Shown here one piece after another: positions 9,294-17,384 of a DNA stretch of 64,000 nucleotides. This DNA is from Acidimicrobiales bacterium (lineage in GTDB: Bacteria > Actinomycetota > Acidimicrobiia > Acidimicrobiales > SZUA-35), in assembly GCA_041394265.1 (NCBI GenBank), contig JAWKIO010000006.1, positions 310,001 to 374,000 of the forward strand, written 5' to 3'. Numbering within the stretch: position 1 is the stretch's first letter; each line of letters starts with the position of its first letter. The notes under the pieces were generated by a model, which did no database searches, had not been told where the DNA came from, and saw nothing but the letters and a program-made list of their open reading frames with translations. Both the position numbers and the translations under genes were made by a program.

Positions 9294-10100
9294 ATGAACG
9301 CCACGGGCATTGCCGACTACGTCTTCGTCCAACATCTCGGAGCAGGCAACCACGGCGAGTTCTGGCTCGCCACGCCGCCCGCCCGACTCGGGCGCCCGCC
9401 CGGCGAACACGTTGCGGTGAAGACCCTCGCCCAGCGGGCCAGCGACAACGATTTCGCCCGTATGGCCAACGAGCTGCGGGTGTATGCCAGCATCACCTCG
9501 CCGTTCCTTCTCCCTGTCCTCGACGCCGGCCATCAGAACGGGCGGTTGTTCTACGCCACGCCCTACTGTCCCGACGGCTCGCTCGGCCAACCCGCCCGCC
9601 CGCACGGGCGGGGCGAGGTGCGCCAAGCCGCTGCCGATGCCGGCCGAGCGGCCCACGAACTCCACCAGGCCGGCGTCGCCCACCGAGACATCAAGCCCTC
9701 CAACATCCTGCTCGCCGGAGGCCGAGGACACCTCTCCGACCTCGGCCTCGCCCAGGTGATCAATCCGGGGCAGACCGTCACGGGCATCGGCCCGGTCGGC
9801 ACCATCGAGTACCTGTCCCCCGAGGTCGTACGGGGCGATCGGGCCTCCCGGGCGTCCGACATCTGGGCCCTCGGGGTCACCCTGCATCGGGTCCTCACGG
9901 GCCGCCCGATCTACCAGGATCTGCCCACATCGTCGCTGCGCGACGCGCTGCGCCAGGTGCTGCAGGATCGCCCGCTGATCGATGCGGGGTTGTCCGAGGC
10001 CGAGCGGGCGGTGATCGCCCGATGCCTTGCCCTCGAGCCGGCTGATCGCTACCCCACCGCCGAGGCCTTCGCCGACGACGTCGAGAGGATTGCCGACTGA
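9294..10100 (+). CDS. Soluble Ser/Thr protein kinase with DLG in place of DFG
   Basis: 268 aa, a bare kinase domain with no membrane segment. ATG 9294 follows GGATCGAGGA. It has the glycine loop LGAGNHGEFW, VAVKTL lysine, catalytic loop HRDIKPSNILL and, unusually, DLGLAQ instead of DFG. The activation segment contains GTIEYLSPEVV, the classical form, unlike the two AHAxPE kinases nearby. Its stop overlaps the start of the FHA protein (TGATG), so kinase and FHA partner are made together. DLG occurs in some active kinases, so activity is likely but not certain. Confidence 0.92.
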   Translation: MNATGIADYVFVQHLGAGNHGEFWLATPPARLGRPPGEHVAVKTLAQRASDNDFARMANELRVYASITSPFLLPVLDAGHQNGRLFYATPYCPDGSLGQPARPHGRGEVRQAAADAGRAAHELHQAGVAHRDIKPSNILLAGGRGHLSDLGLAQVINPGQTVTGIGPVGTIEYLSPEVVRGDRASRASDIWALGVTLHRVLTGRPIYQDLPTSSLRDALRQVLQDRPLIDAGLSEAERAVIARCLALEPADRYPTAEAFADDVERIAD

Positions 10101-11161
10101 TGACCCCGCCACCACATCGCACCATCGTCGTGCCCGGCACCGGCGTAATCGTCCGATGGCCCGGTGCCGTCGTCGTGATCGGCGGCGGCGAGCAGGCCGC
10201 AGCGAAAGGACTCGCCCATCTGACCGAGGGACATCCCGAGACGCCAGCCGCCGGCATTCTGATCGAACGCATCCGATCGCTCCACTCGCACGATCTGGCC
10301 GCGGCGATCGTCACCCCGGCCGGCATCCGCCTCCTCCGCCATGGAGCGGGCTCGGTCGGCCTGCTCGACGCCACCACCGTCGCCGGATCGAGCGACAGCA
10401 ATCACCCCGTCGAATTCGACGTCGAAGCCACCGCCACGCCCCTCTGGGTCGGGCTCGGTGACCAGCCCGAAGTCGACTCGATCGGCCGGCACCTGTTCGA
10501 TCTGGAGCACGGCATCGTTCCCGGTCGTGGTGTGATCCTCGATGCGCAGGCGCCGGTGGTCGACCCGACGCCGGCCCCGGCATCGTTCGAGCTGGTCGAT
10601 CTCTCGGGCGCCGCCAACCACGAGCGAGCGCCGCTTCCCGAGGCCGACAGCGGTCCCGCATCGAGCGACGACGCTGCCCACGTCGACACCGCACCCGACG
10701 AGGTCATGGGGATCGAGTGCAGTCGGGGTCACTTCAACAACCCAATCGCCGCCTACTGCCAGGTATGCGGCATCTCGATGGTGCATCTCACCCACTATCT
10801 GGTTCCCGGTCCCCGGCCCACACTCGGCTACATCGTGTTCGACAGTGGCGCGACCTATGCGCTCGACCAGCCCTATCTGCTCGGCCGCGAACCCTCACCC
10901 GACCCGGCCTCGGGTCTTCGGCCGCTCGTCGTCGACGACGTCGATCACACGGTGTCGCGGGAGCACGCCGAGCTGACCTTCGACGGTTGGGACGTGGTCC
11001 TCGCCGACCTCGGTTCCACCAACGGGACGTTCCGCTGGGATCCGGCGACGGCTCGGTGGGAACGAGTCGTTCCCAACCATCCGGTGGTGATCGCGCCGGG
11101 CGCCTCGATCGCTGTCGGTCGCACGACCTTCGTCTACGAAACGGTGGCCCGTTCGGTCTGA
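10100..11161 (+). CDS. FHA-domain protein with a zinc ribbon
   Basis: 353 aa. The N-terminal 170 residues resemble nothing I can name. A small Cys/His motif around residues 211-227 (ECSRGHFNNPIAAYCQVCG) looks like a zinc ribbon. The C-terminal 100 residues are a good FHA domain (LLGREP, TVSREHAELTF, LADLGSTNGTF). TGATG overlap with the upstream kinase makes it the most likely phospho-target or phospho-reader of that kinase. Cytosolic; no signal peptide or membrane helix. Confidence 0.87.
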   Translation: MTPPPHRTIVVPGTGVIVRWPGAVVVIGGGEQAAAKGLAHLTEGHPETPAAGILIERIRSLHSHDLAAAIVTPAGIRLLRHGAGSVGLLDATTVAGSSDSNHPVEFDVEATATPLWVGLGDQPEVDSIGRHLFDLEHGIVPGRGVILDAQAPVVDPTPAPASFELVDLSGAANHERAPLPEADSGPASSDDAAHVDTAPDEVMGIECSRGHFNNPIAAYCQVCGISMVHLTHYLVPGPRPTLGYIVFDSGATYALDQPYLLGREPSPDPASGLRPLVVDDVDHTVSREHAELTFDGWDVVLADLGSTNGTFRWDPATARWERVVPNHPVVIAPGASIAVGRTTFVYETVARSV

Positions 11162-11181
11162 CCAGGACCAATCGATCGAGC

Positions 11182-11187
11182 TACCCT
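11182..11187 (+). promoter_or_regulatory. -10 box TACCCT, leaderless start
   Basis: TACCCT ends 8 nt before ATG 11196 and there is no Shine-Dalgarno. This matches the TAnnnT-N6-8-ATG pattern seen at many starts in the window. Confidence 0.5.
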
Positions 11188-11195
11188 CGGCCCAC

Positions 11196-12536
11196 ATGGC
11201 GGAGGTCGATCTCGGCATTCCCGGATACGAATGGCGATCGACGCTCGGTCGAGGCGGCTCGGGAACCGTGCACGAGGCCTTCGACACGGTGCACGGACGC
11301 ACCGTTGCGGTGAAGGTGCTCGACACCATGATCGACGACACGATCCGACGCCGCTTCGATCGAGAGCGCCGGGCGATGGGCTCGCTCGGATCCCACCCGA
11401 ACGTCGTGACCGTTCTCACCTCCGGCTACTCCGCTCACGACCAGCCGTATCTCGTGATGGAGCGTCTCGAAGGCGGTTCACTGGCCGACGTGCTGCGATC
11501 CGGGCCGCTCACGGTCGACCAGGTGGTCACCATCGGCGTTCAGCTCGCCGATGCGCTCGCAGCTGCCCATCGGTCCGGCATCGTGCACTGCGACGTGAAA
11601 CCGGCCAACGTGCTGTTGACCGACGACCACCGGCCGCAGCTCACCGATTTCGGGATCGCTTCGATCGCCACCGACCGTTCGATGCGCATGACCGTCTCGG
11701 CCACACCGAGCTATGCAGCACCCGAGATCTTGCAGGGACGCGATCCCGATCAGCGGGCCGACATCTACTCGCTGGCCGCGACGTTGTTCGCCTGCCTCGA
11801 TGGCTACCCGCCGTACGGCAATACCAGCGAGACCATGCTCGGTGTGCTGTACCAGATCATCAATGCGCCCGTGCCAACGCTCGAGCGGGCAGGCGTTCCG
11901 GCCCACGTCGGCGCCGCATTGCGGCAGGCGATGGCGAAGGATCCTGAAGATCGCCCGGCCACGATGGCCGAGTTCGCCGACCTCCTGACCGGCACCACCG
12001 CAGCATCGGCGTCGACGCCGGTACCAGCGGTGACAAGTGTGGTCGGTCCCGACGTGGGTGTCGCGCCGTCGAGCGGGCGACGCCGTCGGACGCTGATCCT
12101 CGGCACGGCGGTGGCGGTCGTGGCGGCAGTGACCGCGGCACTCGTCGTTCGAGCGGCCACGCGGGGCCCGGATCAGGTGGCCATTCCCGATGTCGGCGGC
12201 ATGCCGTTGGTGGAGGCGACCGGCGCACTCGAACAGGTCGGCCTGGAACCCGACCACGACCCTGCGTGCGACTCGGCGATCGCCCGAGCCACCACACCGG
12301 CGGCCGGGAGCGAGGTCGACACCGGCGCCAGTGTTGCCGTCGACATCGATGCCTGCATCGTGCCCGACTTCGTCGGCATGCGGCTGCCCGAGGCCATCGA
12401 CCTCATCATGACGATCGATGGCCTGTCGATCTCGTGGGACGACTACTGCGATGATCTCGTGCTCGGCCAGGACCCGGCGCCGGGTACGGCGCTCGACTTC
12501 GGCTCCAGCATCGCCATCGAGCTGCGTCCCTGTTGA
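11196..12536 (+). CDS. Ser/Thr protein kinase with two PASTA domains, HCD variant
   Basis: 446 aa membrane kinase. The kinase lobe is residues about 10-270: GRGGSGTVHEAF, VAVKVL, VHCDVKPANVLL, TDFGIASI, SYAAPEILQG. The invariant-looking HRD arginine is a cysteine, which makes this a non-RD kinase. A membrane helix follows (LILGTAVAVVAAVTAALVV). Outside the membrane are two PASTA repeats beginning IPDVGGMPLVEA and VPDFVGMRLPEA, each with a cysteine pair. PASTA kinases normally sense peptidoglycan; here no ftsI/rodA/pstP neighbours exist, so this is not the standard cell-division pknB. Its own leaderless promoter separates it from the coupled run upstream. Confidence 0.93.
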   Translation: MAEVDLGIPGYEWRSTLGRGGSGTVHEAFDTVHGRTVAVKVLDTMIDDTIRRRFDRERRAMGSLGSHPNVVTVLTSGYSAHDQPYLVMERLEGGSLADVLRSGPLTVDQVVTIGVQLADALAAAHRSGIVHCDVKPANVLLTDDHRPQLTDFGIASIATDRSMRMTVSATPSYAAPEILQGRDPDQRADIYSLAATLFACLDGYPPYGNTSETMLGVLYQIINAPVPTLERAGVPAHVGAALRQAMAKDPEDRPATMAEFADLLTGTTAASASTPVPAVTSVVGPDVGVAPSSGRRRRTLILGTAVAVVAAVTAALVVRAATRGPDQVAIPDVGGMPLVEATGALEQVGLEPDHDPACDSAIARATTPAAGSEVDTGASVAVDIDACIVPDFVGMRLPEAIDLIMTIDGLSISWDDYCDDLVLGQDPAPGTALDFGSSIAIELRPC

Positions 12537-12571
12537 CCTTCGAGCATCGACATGCGGCGATCGACGGCAGC

Positions 12572-14533
12572 TCAGTCGATCCGGAACAGGTCGAGTGCTT
12601 CGGGATTGGCCAGTGCCTCGAGGTTCTTGACTGGTCGCCCGTGCACGACCTCGGTGACGGCCAGTTCGACGATCTTGCCCGAACGGGTGCGCGGGATGTC
12701 GGTGACCGGCAGGATCAGCGCAGGAACGTGACGGGGCGAGCACTGGGTGCGCAGCGCCATCTTGATGTTCCGCTGGAGGTCGTCGTCGAGGGCTTCTCCT
12801 TCGGCCAGCCGGACAAAGAGCACGATGCGGGTGTCGTTGTCGTACTCCTGACCGATGGCAATCGACTCGATCACCTGGGGGAACTGCTCGACCACTCGAT
12901 AGATCTCGGCAGTGCCGATCCGAACACCCGACGCGTTGAGGGTGGCATCGGAGCGTCCGTGGATCACCATGCCACCCTCGGGGGTCCACGAGGCGAAGTC
13001 GCCGTGAGCCCACACATTGGGGAATCGGTCGAAATAGGCGGCGTGGTACCTGCTGCCGTCGGTGTCGCCCCAGAACTCGAGCGGGGTGGATGGGAAGGGA
13101 GTGGAGCACACCAGCTCGCCCTTCTCCCCCACGCCGACCGGCTGCCCGGCGTCGTCGAAGACCTCGATCCGCAAGCCGAAGGCCGGCCGCTGGATCGCTC
13201 CGGAGTACACCGGCTTGGTGGGATCGCCGGCGACGAGACAGCCGCAGAGATCGGTGCCGCCCGACATCGACTGGAGGTGGACGTCGGACTTCACCGAGTC
13301 GTAGATCCAGGCGAAGCCCTCGGGGCTCAACGGCGAGCCGGTGGAGTTGATGGTGCGAACGTGCTCCAGGCGATGCGACCTCATGGGATCGAGGCCCGCC
13401 TTGAGCGAGGAGTCGATGAACTTGGCCGAGACACCGAAAAGGGTGACCTCGTCGGCGTCGGCCAGGTCGTAGAGCGCCTCTGGCCCCGGGTGGAACGGGC
13501 TGCCGTCGAACAGCACGATCGACGCCCCGGTGGCAAGCACACCCACGAGCCAGTTCCACATCATCCAGCCGCACGTCGTGAAGTAGAAGACGCGATCGCC
13601 GGGACGGATGTCGCAGTGGAGCAGGTGCTCGCTCAGCAGCTTCAGCAGGGCGCCGCCGCAGCGGTGGACGATGCACTTCGGCTTCCCGGTGGTGCCGGAC
13701 GAATACAGGATGAAGATCGGATGGTCGGCGGGGAGACGAACGAACTCGAGTTCAGCACCGCGATGCTCGGCGATGGCGGCCGACCACGCCGTTGCCCGAG
13801 GCACGCCCGACAGGTCGGGTCGTTCACCGAGCGCGCCGACCACGAGGACGTGTTCCACCGACGGGAGCCGGTCGACGATCTCGGGGAGACGAGCAAGACA
13901 GTCGAAGGTCTTCCCGCCGTATTCGTAGCCGTCGGCGGCAACCAGCACCTTGGGCGTGGTCTGTCCGAACCGGTCGACGACACCCTCGGGACCGAAGTCG
14001 GCCGAGGTCGAGGTGAAGACGGCGCCGACCGCGTTGGCCGCAAGGAAGGCGACCACCGTTTCGGTCACGTGCGGCATCCATGCAGCCACGCGGTCGCCCG
14101 GCTCGACCCCGACCGAGCGGAAGAAGGCCGCCATCGCTGCCACCTCGGCTCGGAGCTCGGCCCGATCGACGAACCGCTCCTTGCCGGACTCGGTGCGAGC
14201 GATGATGACCGGATCGGTCGCCCCCTCGCGTTCGGCCAGAAGGTTCTCGGCCACGTTCAACACGGCGTCGGGGAGGAATCGCCAGTCAGCGAAGCGATCG
14301 GCTTCGGCGACGAGGCGCTCGCCGGGATCACCGATTACGCCGGCAGCATCCCACATCGCTCGCCAGAATGGGCCGGGCTCGTCGACCGACCACTGCCACA
14401 GCTCGTCGGAGTCGGCGGCCTCCGGGCGGAACCGTCGGCGGAACGCATCGAGGTTCGACCCGGCGATGCGTTCCGGGGTCGGGGTCCACAGCGGTGCAGC
14501 TGCGGGCTCGGGAGTGGCAGCGGTCGTGGTCAT
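12572..14533 (-). CDS. aacS: Acetoacetyl-CoA synthetase (acetoacetate-CoA ligase)
   Basis: 653 aa, the usual length for acetoacetate-CoA ligase (EC 6.2.1.16): ATP + acetoacetate + CoA to acetoacetyl-CoA. ANL-superfamily signatures are intact: AMP motif ILYSSGTTGKPKCIVHR, CGWMMWNWLVG, and the C-terminal catalytic-lysine region RTRSGKIVELAVTEVV followed by the family tail PVKNLEALANPEALDLF. The N-terminal 100 residues (LWTPTPERIAGSNLDAFRR) are also typical of AACS rather than acetyl-CoA synthetase. It is last in a minus-strand operon after HMG-CoA lyase, which releases acetoacetate, so the pair would recycle acetoacetate to acetoacetyl-CoA. Start ATG 14533 overlaps the preceding stop (ATGA). 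Confidence 0.93.
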   Translation of the reverse strand: MTTTAATPEPAAAPLWTPTPERIAGSNLDAFRRRFRPEAADSDELWQWSVDEPGPFWRAMWDAAGVIGDPGERLVAEADRFADWRFLPDAVLNVAENLLAEREGATDPVIIARTESGKERFVDRAELRAEVAAMAAFFRSVGVEPGDRVAAWMPHVTETVVAFLAANAVGAVFTSTSADFGPEGVVDRFGQTTPKVLVAADGYEYGGKTFDCLARLPEIVDRLPSVEHVLVVGALGERPDLSGVPRATAWSAAIAEHRGAELEFVRLPADHPIFILYSSGTTGKPKCIVHRCGGALLKLLSEHLLHCDIRPGDRVFYFTTCGWMMWNWLVGVLATGASIVLFDGSPFHPGPEALYDLADADEVTLFGVSAKFIDSSLKAGLDPMRSHRLEHVRTINSTGSPLSPEGFAWIYDSVKSDVHLQSMSGGTDLCGCLVAGDPTKPVYSGAIQRPAFGLRIEVFDDAGQPVGVGEKGELVCSTPFPSTPLEFWGDTDGSRYHAAYFDRFPNVWAHGDFASWTPEGGMVIHGRSDATLNASGVRIGTAEIYRVVEQFPQVIESIAIGQEYDNDTRIVLFVRLAEGEALDDDLQRNIKMALRTQCSPRHVPALILPVTDIPRTRSGKIVELAVTEVVHGRPVKNLEALANPEALDLFRID

Positions 14534-15231
14534 GTGTCGCTCGTCGATTGGTCGAAGTTGGATCGCTCCGCATTCAGTCGGTCGATGACGGCATCGAGGG
14601 CGTGCGATGGGTCGTGCAGGCGGGGGCTGATCTCGGTGACCGACGCAAACGGTGGCGGTTCGGAGAACCCGAACCCTGTCGCTTCCGTCGGTGACCCCAC
14701 CTCACCGAGGTCTCGACCGGCGACGATTCCCCACCCGCTCAGGATGCGGCGCAACTTCTTGGTGCGATACCACTCGTAGACCCCGGTCGGGCTGACGCCG
14801 TAGGTGTCGACGTTCATGGTCTTCTTGGCGATCGGGGCCTCGATGCGGCGAGTCACCCACGTGGGTCGGGGCGGGAACGGGGCCGCCCGTCCGACGCTGA
14901 ACTCGAGCTGGGCCCGAGGCCACGCCGCCTCGAGCAGCGGGTGCTCGGTTTCGGGCGAGTACCGCACGGCGAGGCTCGGGGCGACGATCACGGAATCGAA
15001 CTGGTACACCGAGGTGATGAAGCACTTCGAGCGCTCGTCGGCGACGAAGAGCGTTCGCCAGCCATCGGGCTCGGCCCACATGATGTCGTTGAAGGGTCCG
15101 ATCGGTGACTCGTACCAATGGCCGATGACCACCCGATCGCCGCTGGCGAACCCCGCTGCTCCGATGACCCCGTCGAGGTCGAAGTAGCGATCGGTCGCCG
15201 AGGTGTTGCTGTCGCTCGTCACGAGATTCAT
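14530..15231 (-). CDS. Conserved hypothetical protein in the HMG-CoA lyase operon
   Basis: 233 aa, soluble, mixed alpha/beta, no motif I can assign. It has several aromatic-rich strands (GDRVVIGHWYESPIGPFNDIMW) and a beta-rich middle (TWVTRRIEAPIAKKTMNVDTYG), loosely reminiscent of acetoacetate decarboxylase-like beta-barrel proteins. That would fit the metabolites of its neighbours, but the similarity is too weak to name it. It lies 9 bp after HMG-CoA lyase and overlaps acetoacetyl-CoA synthetase by 4 bp. Confidence 0.8.
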   Translation of the reverse strand: MNLVTSDSNTSATDRYFDLDGVIGAAGFASGDRVVIGHWYESPIGPFNDIMWAEPDGWRTLFVADERSKCFITSVYQFDSVIVAPSLAVRYSPETEHPLLEAAWPRAQLEFSVGRAAPFPPRPTWVTRRIEAPIAKKTMNVDTYGVSPTGVYEWYRTKKLRRILSGWGIVAGRDLGEVGSPTEATGFGFSEPPPFASVTEISPRLHDPSHALDAVIDRLNAERSNFDQSTSDT

Positions 15232-15240
15232 TGTGCCCGG

Positions 15241-16140
15241 TCACACACCCGCGGTCGTTGATGGCGCGGACTCGACCGAGCGAGGTCCGTGCGTCGCCAC
15301 TCGTCCCGGGAGATCGTGGCCGACCATCCCACGAAGGAGCCGAGCCGTTTCGAGCAACTCGCCCAGATCGATGCCGCTGTCGATGCCGGCGTCGTCGAGG
15401 AGATGGACGAGATCTTCGGTGGCCAGGTTGCCGCCGGCACCGGCGGCGAACGGCGACCCACCCAGCCCGCCCACGGCGGTGTCGAATCGGCGTACGCCCA
15501 GCGACATGGCCGTCCACGCATTCACGAGGGCGGTGCCCCGGGTGTCGTGGAGGTGCAGCCCGACGTCGGGTCCGGTGGCTGCAATGACTGCCTCGACGCG
15601 GGTCGGTGTGGCCATGCCGGTCGTGTCGGCCAGCGTGACCCGGTTGACACCCTGGTCGGCAAGCCGGGCGATGATGCGCGGCACGTCCTTGGTCGGCTCG
15701 TCACCGGTGTAGGGCGAACCGAAGACGCACGAGATGACACAATCGACCACCCGACCATCGGCCACGGCGACGATGTCGGAGATGGCGGCAAGGGAGTCGT
15801 CGACGCTCTGGCGGATGTTCTTCTCGTTGTAGACCGGGCAGGCCGAGATGGTGACGGTGAGCGCATCGGCCCCGGCGTCGACGGCCAATTCGGCACCCTT
15901 GCGATTCGGCACCAGCGCCCAGTAGGTGACCCCGGCTCGACGCTCGATCGAGGCCATCACCTCGCCCGCCCCTGCCATCTGCGGGACCGCCTTGGGAGAG
16001 ACGAAGCTGACCGCTTCGATGTCGGACAGACCGGCGTGGCTCAGGGCGTCGACCAGCTCGACTCGACGCTCGATCGCGACGGGTTCCTCGGACTGCAGAC
16101 CGTCGCGTGGGCCGACGTCACGGAGCTCGATGCGGGACAT
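15241..16140 (-). CDS. mvaB: Hydroxymethylglutaryl-CoA lyase-like, catalytic Cys replaced by Ser
   Basis: 299 aa DRE-TIM-barrel enzyme; the family splits HMG-CoA to acetyl-CoA and acetoacetate (leucine and ketone catabolism). Expected residues are present: GPRDGLQ (R12, D13), E42 in EAVSFVSPK, metal ligands H196 and H198 in HLHDTRG, and N238. The signature loop, normally GLGGCPYA with the essential cysteine, reads GLGGSPFAAGAGGNLATED, so position 229 is Ser. It may therefore be slow or act on another acyl-CoA. It heads an operon with an unknown gene and acetoacetyl-CoA synthetase. A TAGGGT -10 box lies 6 nt upstream of the ATG. Confidence 0.88.
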   Translation of the reverse strand: MSRIELRDVGPRDGLQSEEPVAIERRVELVDALSHAGLSDIEAVSFVSPKAVPQMAGAGEVMASIERRAGVTYWALVPNRKGAELAVDAGADALTVTISACPVYNEKNIRQSVDDSLAAISDIVAVADGRVVDCVISCVFGSPYTGDEPTKDVPRIIARLADQGVNRVTLADTTGMATPTRVEAVIAATGPDVGLHLHDTRGTALVNAWTAMSLGVRRFDTAVGGLGGSPFAAGAGGNLATEDLVHLLDDAGIDSGIDLGELLETARLLRGMVGHDLPGRVATHGPRSVESAPSTTAGV

Positions 16141-16146
16141 GCCGCG

Positions 16147-16152
16147 ACCCTA
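16147..16152 (-). promoter_or_regulatory. -10 box TAGGGT of the mvaB operon
   Basis: On the minus strand TAGGGT ends 6 nt before ATG 16140, with no Shine-Dalgarno, consistent with a leaderless transcript. Confidence 0.5.
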
Positions 16153-16158
16153 CCGCGC

Positions 16159-16226
16159 CGCCCGGGTACGGGCGCATGACCACCGCCCGGGTACGGGCGC
16201 ATGACCACCGCCTGGGAACGGGCGCA
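16159..16226. repeat. 25-bp tandem repeat, about 2.7 copies, each forming a hairpin
   Basis: Copies at 16159-16183 and 16184-16208 are identical and a degenerate partial third follows to 16226. Each full unit contains CGCCCG-GGTA-CGGGCG, a 6-bp stem with 4-nt loop. It sits directly after the end of nagA and upstream of the mvaB promoter on the same strand, so it may act as a tandem terminator that separates the two operons. Confidence 0.7.
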
Positions 16227-16242
16227 GAACTCGGCGGTCGAC

Positions 16243-17364
16243 TCAGTCGTCGGCTCGATACACCAGCTCGCCGCCGATGATCGTTGCCGCCACGCGGCCA
16301 TCGTCGTCGAGCACCACGGCATCGGCGCGCAAGCCGGGCCACAGCTCGCCCCGGGTCTGGTCGACGAGCACGTCGGCCGGTCGGGCCGACGCGGCCCGGT
16401 GGGCGGCGCCCGTGGAGCAGCCGGTGAAGGCCGCGAGGTTGCGGACGCCGGCGTCGAGACCCGCCACAGCCCCGGCAAGGGTGCCGTCGTCGAGGCGGTG
16501 CACTCGTTGCTCGGTCATCCCAAGCGGAGCGACGGCGTCGCTGACCAGCACGAGGCGGTCGGGCGCCAACCGCCAGGCGATGTCGACCAGTGGCGGCGCA
16601 ACGTGCTCGCCGTCGACGATCAGCCCGAAGAACGCTGAACACCGTTCGCTCAACAGGGTGGCAGCGAGCCCGGGATCACGGTGGTGCAAACCGACCATGG
16701 CGTTGAACAGATGAGTCCCCATGGTGGCGCCCCAGCCGTACGCCAGATCGGCGAACGGTTGCGCGGCCGCCGTGTGCCCGAAGGACACGACCACGCCGCG
16801 GTCGACCAGCGTGGCCACCGCACGCTCGGCCCCTGGCAGTTCCGGATCCAACGTCACCAGTGCCACTCCGTGTTCCGGTGCGTACCAGTCCGGCAACTCG
16901 TCGGGGATCGGCTCGAGCTTGGAGCGGGCATGCGCGCCTCGCTTCGCCTCGCTCAGCCAAGGACCCTCGAGGTGCCAACCCAGTGGCTCAGCACCGACGT
17001 AGTCGACCGGGCGCCGTTCGAGTGCCGCCAGCGCCTCGGCGACGTGGGCGTGGCCGTTGGTCGTGAGCGTTGGTAGGAACGCCGTGACACCGATCGACGG
17101 CAGCCGCTCACCCAGCTGCCACACCGCCGCCGGGTCGGATTGGAGGTCGATCCCGAAGCCGCCGTTGATCTGGAGATCGATGAAACCGGGACCGACCCGG
17201 TTGCCCTCGGCATCGAGCACGATGTCGGTGTCGTCGGCAATGAGCGCCTCGACATCGGGCCCCTCGGTGATGCGGACGACCTCACCATCGTTGATGGTGA
17301 GGTCGCCGTAGACCCACTGGTCGGCGGGATCGAGGAAGCGCCCGTTGCGGATGAACGAGACCAT
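16243..17364 (-). CDS. nagA: N-acetylglucosamine-6-phosphate deacetylase
   Basis: 373 aa amidohydrolase from ATG 17364 (start of MVSFIRNGRFLDP; longer in-frame extension is uncharacteristic). It removes acetate from GlcNAc-6-P to give GlcN-6-P in aminosugar and cell-wall recycling. Family landmarks: PGFIDLQINGGFG, metal-site GWHLEGPWLSEAKRGAH, SFGHTAAA, GTHLFNAM and the catalytic Asp in LVSDAVAPLG. The usual N-terminal HxH ligand pair is absent, as in other single-metal NagA enzymes. It is 20 bp downstream of the class II aldolase and probably in one operon with it. Confidence 0.9.
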   Translation of the reverse strand: MVSFIRNGRFLDPADQWVYGDLTINDGEVVRITEGPDVEALIADDTDIVLDAEGNRVGPGFIDLQINGGFGIDLQSDPAAVWQLGERLPSIGVTAFLPTLTTNGHAHVAEALAALERRPVDYVGAEPLGWHLEGPWLSEAKRGAHARSKLEPIPDELPDWYAPEHGVALVTLDPELPGAERAVATLVDRGVVVSFGHTAAAQPFADLAYGWGATMGTHLFNAMVGLHHRDPGLAATLLSERCSAFFGLIVDGEHVAPPLVDIAWRLAPDRLVLVSDAVAPLGMTEQRVHRLDDGTLAGAVAGLDAGVRNLAAFTGCSTGAAHRAASARPADVLVDQTRGELWPGLRADAVVLDDDGRVAATIIGGELVYRADD

Positions 17365-17384
17365 CAGGCTGGGCCCTCGACGAA

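Noticed and set aside
11196..12536. PASTA kinase as the essential cell-division kinase pknB
   Set aside because: No ftsI/pbpA, rodA, pstP or fhaA/B neighbours, only two PASTA repeats, and an HCD variant.
12533..14779. 748-codon plus-strand frame opposite acetoacetyl-CoA synthetase
   Set aside because: Shadow frame with no recognisable domain; the minus-strand enzyme is clear.
14530..15231. Acetoacetate decarboxylase
   Set aside because: Only vague beta-rich resemblance; no recognisable catalytic lysine motif.
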